64,000 bases of DNA from Amphirosellinia nigrospora. Its lineage: Eukaryota > Ascomycota > Sordariomycetes > Xylariales > Xylariaceae. Shown here one piece after another: positions 62,601-64,000 of the stretch. The notes beneath the pieces were generated by a model. That model was not told where the DNA came from and ran no database searches. It saw only the letters and a program-made list of their open reading frames with translations. Where the stretch lies: NCBI GenBank assembly GCA_004123355.1, contig SCHM01000002.1, positions 3,817,569 through 3,881,568 on the forward strand, written 5' to 3'. Every line of letters begins with the position of its first letter. Position 1 is the first letter of the stretch. The position numbers and the translations under genes are program-made.

Positions 62601-64000
62601 TTATAAGCTTTTTTAAATATTATTTAGTTAATTATTGTAGTACTGGTATTTTACGTTTAAAATAAGTTTTTTATAGATTTTATTTTTTTTAATTTTGCTA
62701 TTTAGTTAAAGTTTTATAACTAGGAATATTATTAGCTTTAGTAAGTATTGTTATTATTTAATTATTATTTGTTAGTTATATTATTATATTAAAAGCTTTA
62801 ATAATTTACGAATATATAGGCTTATATTTAAAAAAAAAACATTAAATTATAGTAATAAAAAAAAAGTAAAAAAAGTATAACGTATATTAAGTTATAAGAG
62901 TTATATTTAAACTATACGTAGTAAGTTAATAAACTTAATTTAAATAAAGCTAGCTAATATTTTAAAAAGGGATTTTTATAAAAGGACGTTAAAAAGTAGT
63001 ATATATATATAAAATAAAATTAATAAAAGCTATAAGACTTAAAAGTAGTATTATAGGCTAATGGGAAAAGTAGTAAAAATAATTTTTATTTACTATATAT
63101 ATTTATATATAAATTAAAGCTATTTATTAAGTAATGTTGCTAAAAATAAAGCTTAATAATATAAATAATAATAGAAAAGTTTAATAATATTAAATAAAAA
63201 TATAAATAAACTAATTACTATTTAAAATTTTATTTATTATTATTTATTTTTAAATAATAAGCTTTTTATTAATAATAATATATTAGTATATAATAAAGAC
63301 TTTGTTTTATAGCTTATAAAAATTAAATTATTATTTTATTATAAAACAATTTATTAATTATTATATTATAGTTATATTTAACCTAGCTATTTTTTACGTT
63401 TATAAAATACTTTGCTAAATAGTTCTTTATTATTATATTTATTTAATATATAAAATATACTAAAAAGTTTTTAATTTTTGCTTAGATTATTAGCTAAAAT
63501 AATTATTTTTTTTTTAAAACTAAAGTTTATAAATATATAACTAGATAAGTTTTTATTTTTTTATATTAGTTTAAATATAGTTATTTTTATAGTATTTATT
63601 ATTTTAGATAATATTTTAATATTTAGCCGGAAATTAAAATAAAGTTAGTTATATTTTTAGTAGCTACGATTAAAATCTAAGTAAAAGGATTTAGGATTTA
63701 TTATATGGTTTAATATATTAAGTAAAGTTAAAAAGCTGTAGATTTTATATAATAGTATTTTAAAGTAAGTTATATATTAATTATTTTTTTAGTTTTAACT
63801 AATAAAATAAAACGTTTTTTAAATAAAGCTATATAATATTGTTTTTAGGCTAGGATAGTAGTAATAATAAAGCCGATAATAACGATAATAATAAAACGAC
63901 GATAAAATAATAATAAAATAATTATAATGATAGAGTGTTAACCATAACGATAATAAGAAAAAGACGTAAAATTAACGACGTTAATATTATGCAAAAAGAA

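Larger units (their letters stand above)
40313..64000. other. AT-saturated, RIP-like block
   Basis: For about 23.7 kb, to the window edge, the sequence is overwhelmingly A and T, rich in TpA, poor in CpA/TpG, with stops in all frames. Exceptions are the mini-retroelement and LTR copy at 48717-49577, the gene island to about 50640, the solo LTR at 56133-56397 and a small G-bearing patch near 58160-58250. Recognisable retroelement remnants and sequence differences between repeat copies (almost all C to T or G to A) point to repeat-induced point mutation. The region could be a dispersed heterochromatic block, pericentromere or centromere; the window does not decide. Confidence 0.85.

Overview
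The window is nuclear DNA of a filamentous ascomycete (Pezizomycotina, most likely a Sordariomycete). The evidence is short GT-AG introns of about 50-65 bp, a fungal gene complement (Rho3, Cwc25, Csn2, Med17, fungal-type 6-phosphofructokinase, a NACHT-WD40 NLR-like protein) and a long AT-saturated block that looks like repeat-induced point mutation (RIP).

Layout. 1-40.3 kb is gene-bearing with normal composition: rho3 (-), a small hypothetical gene (+), cwc25 (-) divergent from csn2 (+), a Nudix ADP-sugar pyrophosphatase (+), an NmrA-like NAD(P)-binding protein (+), a serine-esterase/NACHT/WD40 NLR-like gene (-) divergent from a fructosamine-kinase-like gene (+), an MFS drug:H+ antiporter (+), a proline-rich micro-ORF, an ankyrin protein with a fungal STAND-type N-terminus (-), a single-pass membrane protein with a Q/P/Y-rich tail (+), pfk1 (-), med17 (+), a tRNA-like Pol III element (-) and a small orphan gene (+). 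From about 40.3 kb to the end the DNA is AT-saturated and almost gene-free. It holds a RIP-wrecked Ty3/gypsy-type LTR retrotransposon (RT on the minus strand) with LTR-like copies at 40.6 and 49.3 kb and a third copy at 55.5 kb, an unmutated 566-bp TRIM-like mini-retroelement with intact 5-bp target duplications, a 265-bp solo LTR with its own target duplication, several tandem repeats, and one small surviving gene island at about 50 kb.

Two points change how the rest is read. First, almost every recognisable gene needs one or more single-base corrections, usually a missing base in a short homopolymer, to recover a family-length protein (cwc25 4, csn2 1, NmrA-like 3, kinase 4, NLR 2, others several). 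This is the signature of unpolished long-read sequence, not of gene decay; the Nudix and MFS genes are intact. Second, the small orphan gene at the edge of the AT block (39.76-40.31 kb) and the one inside it (about 50 kb) are paralogues. They form a small family of unknown function tied to the heterochromatin-like compartment, and this is the best candidate here for an undescribed system.

Coordinates of spliced genes are given as full spans; exon limits are in the evidence. Protein lengths quoted for broken genes assume the single-base corrections described.
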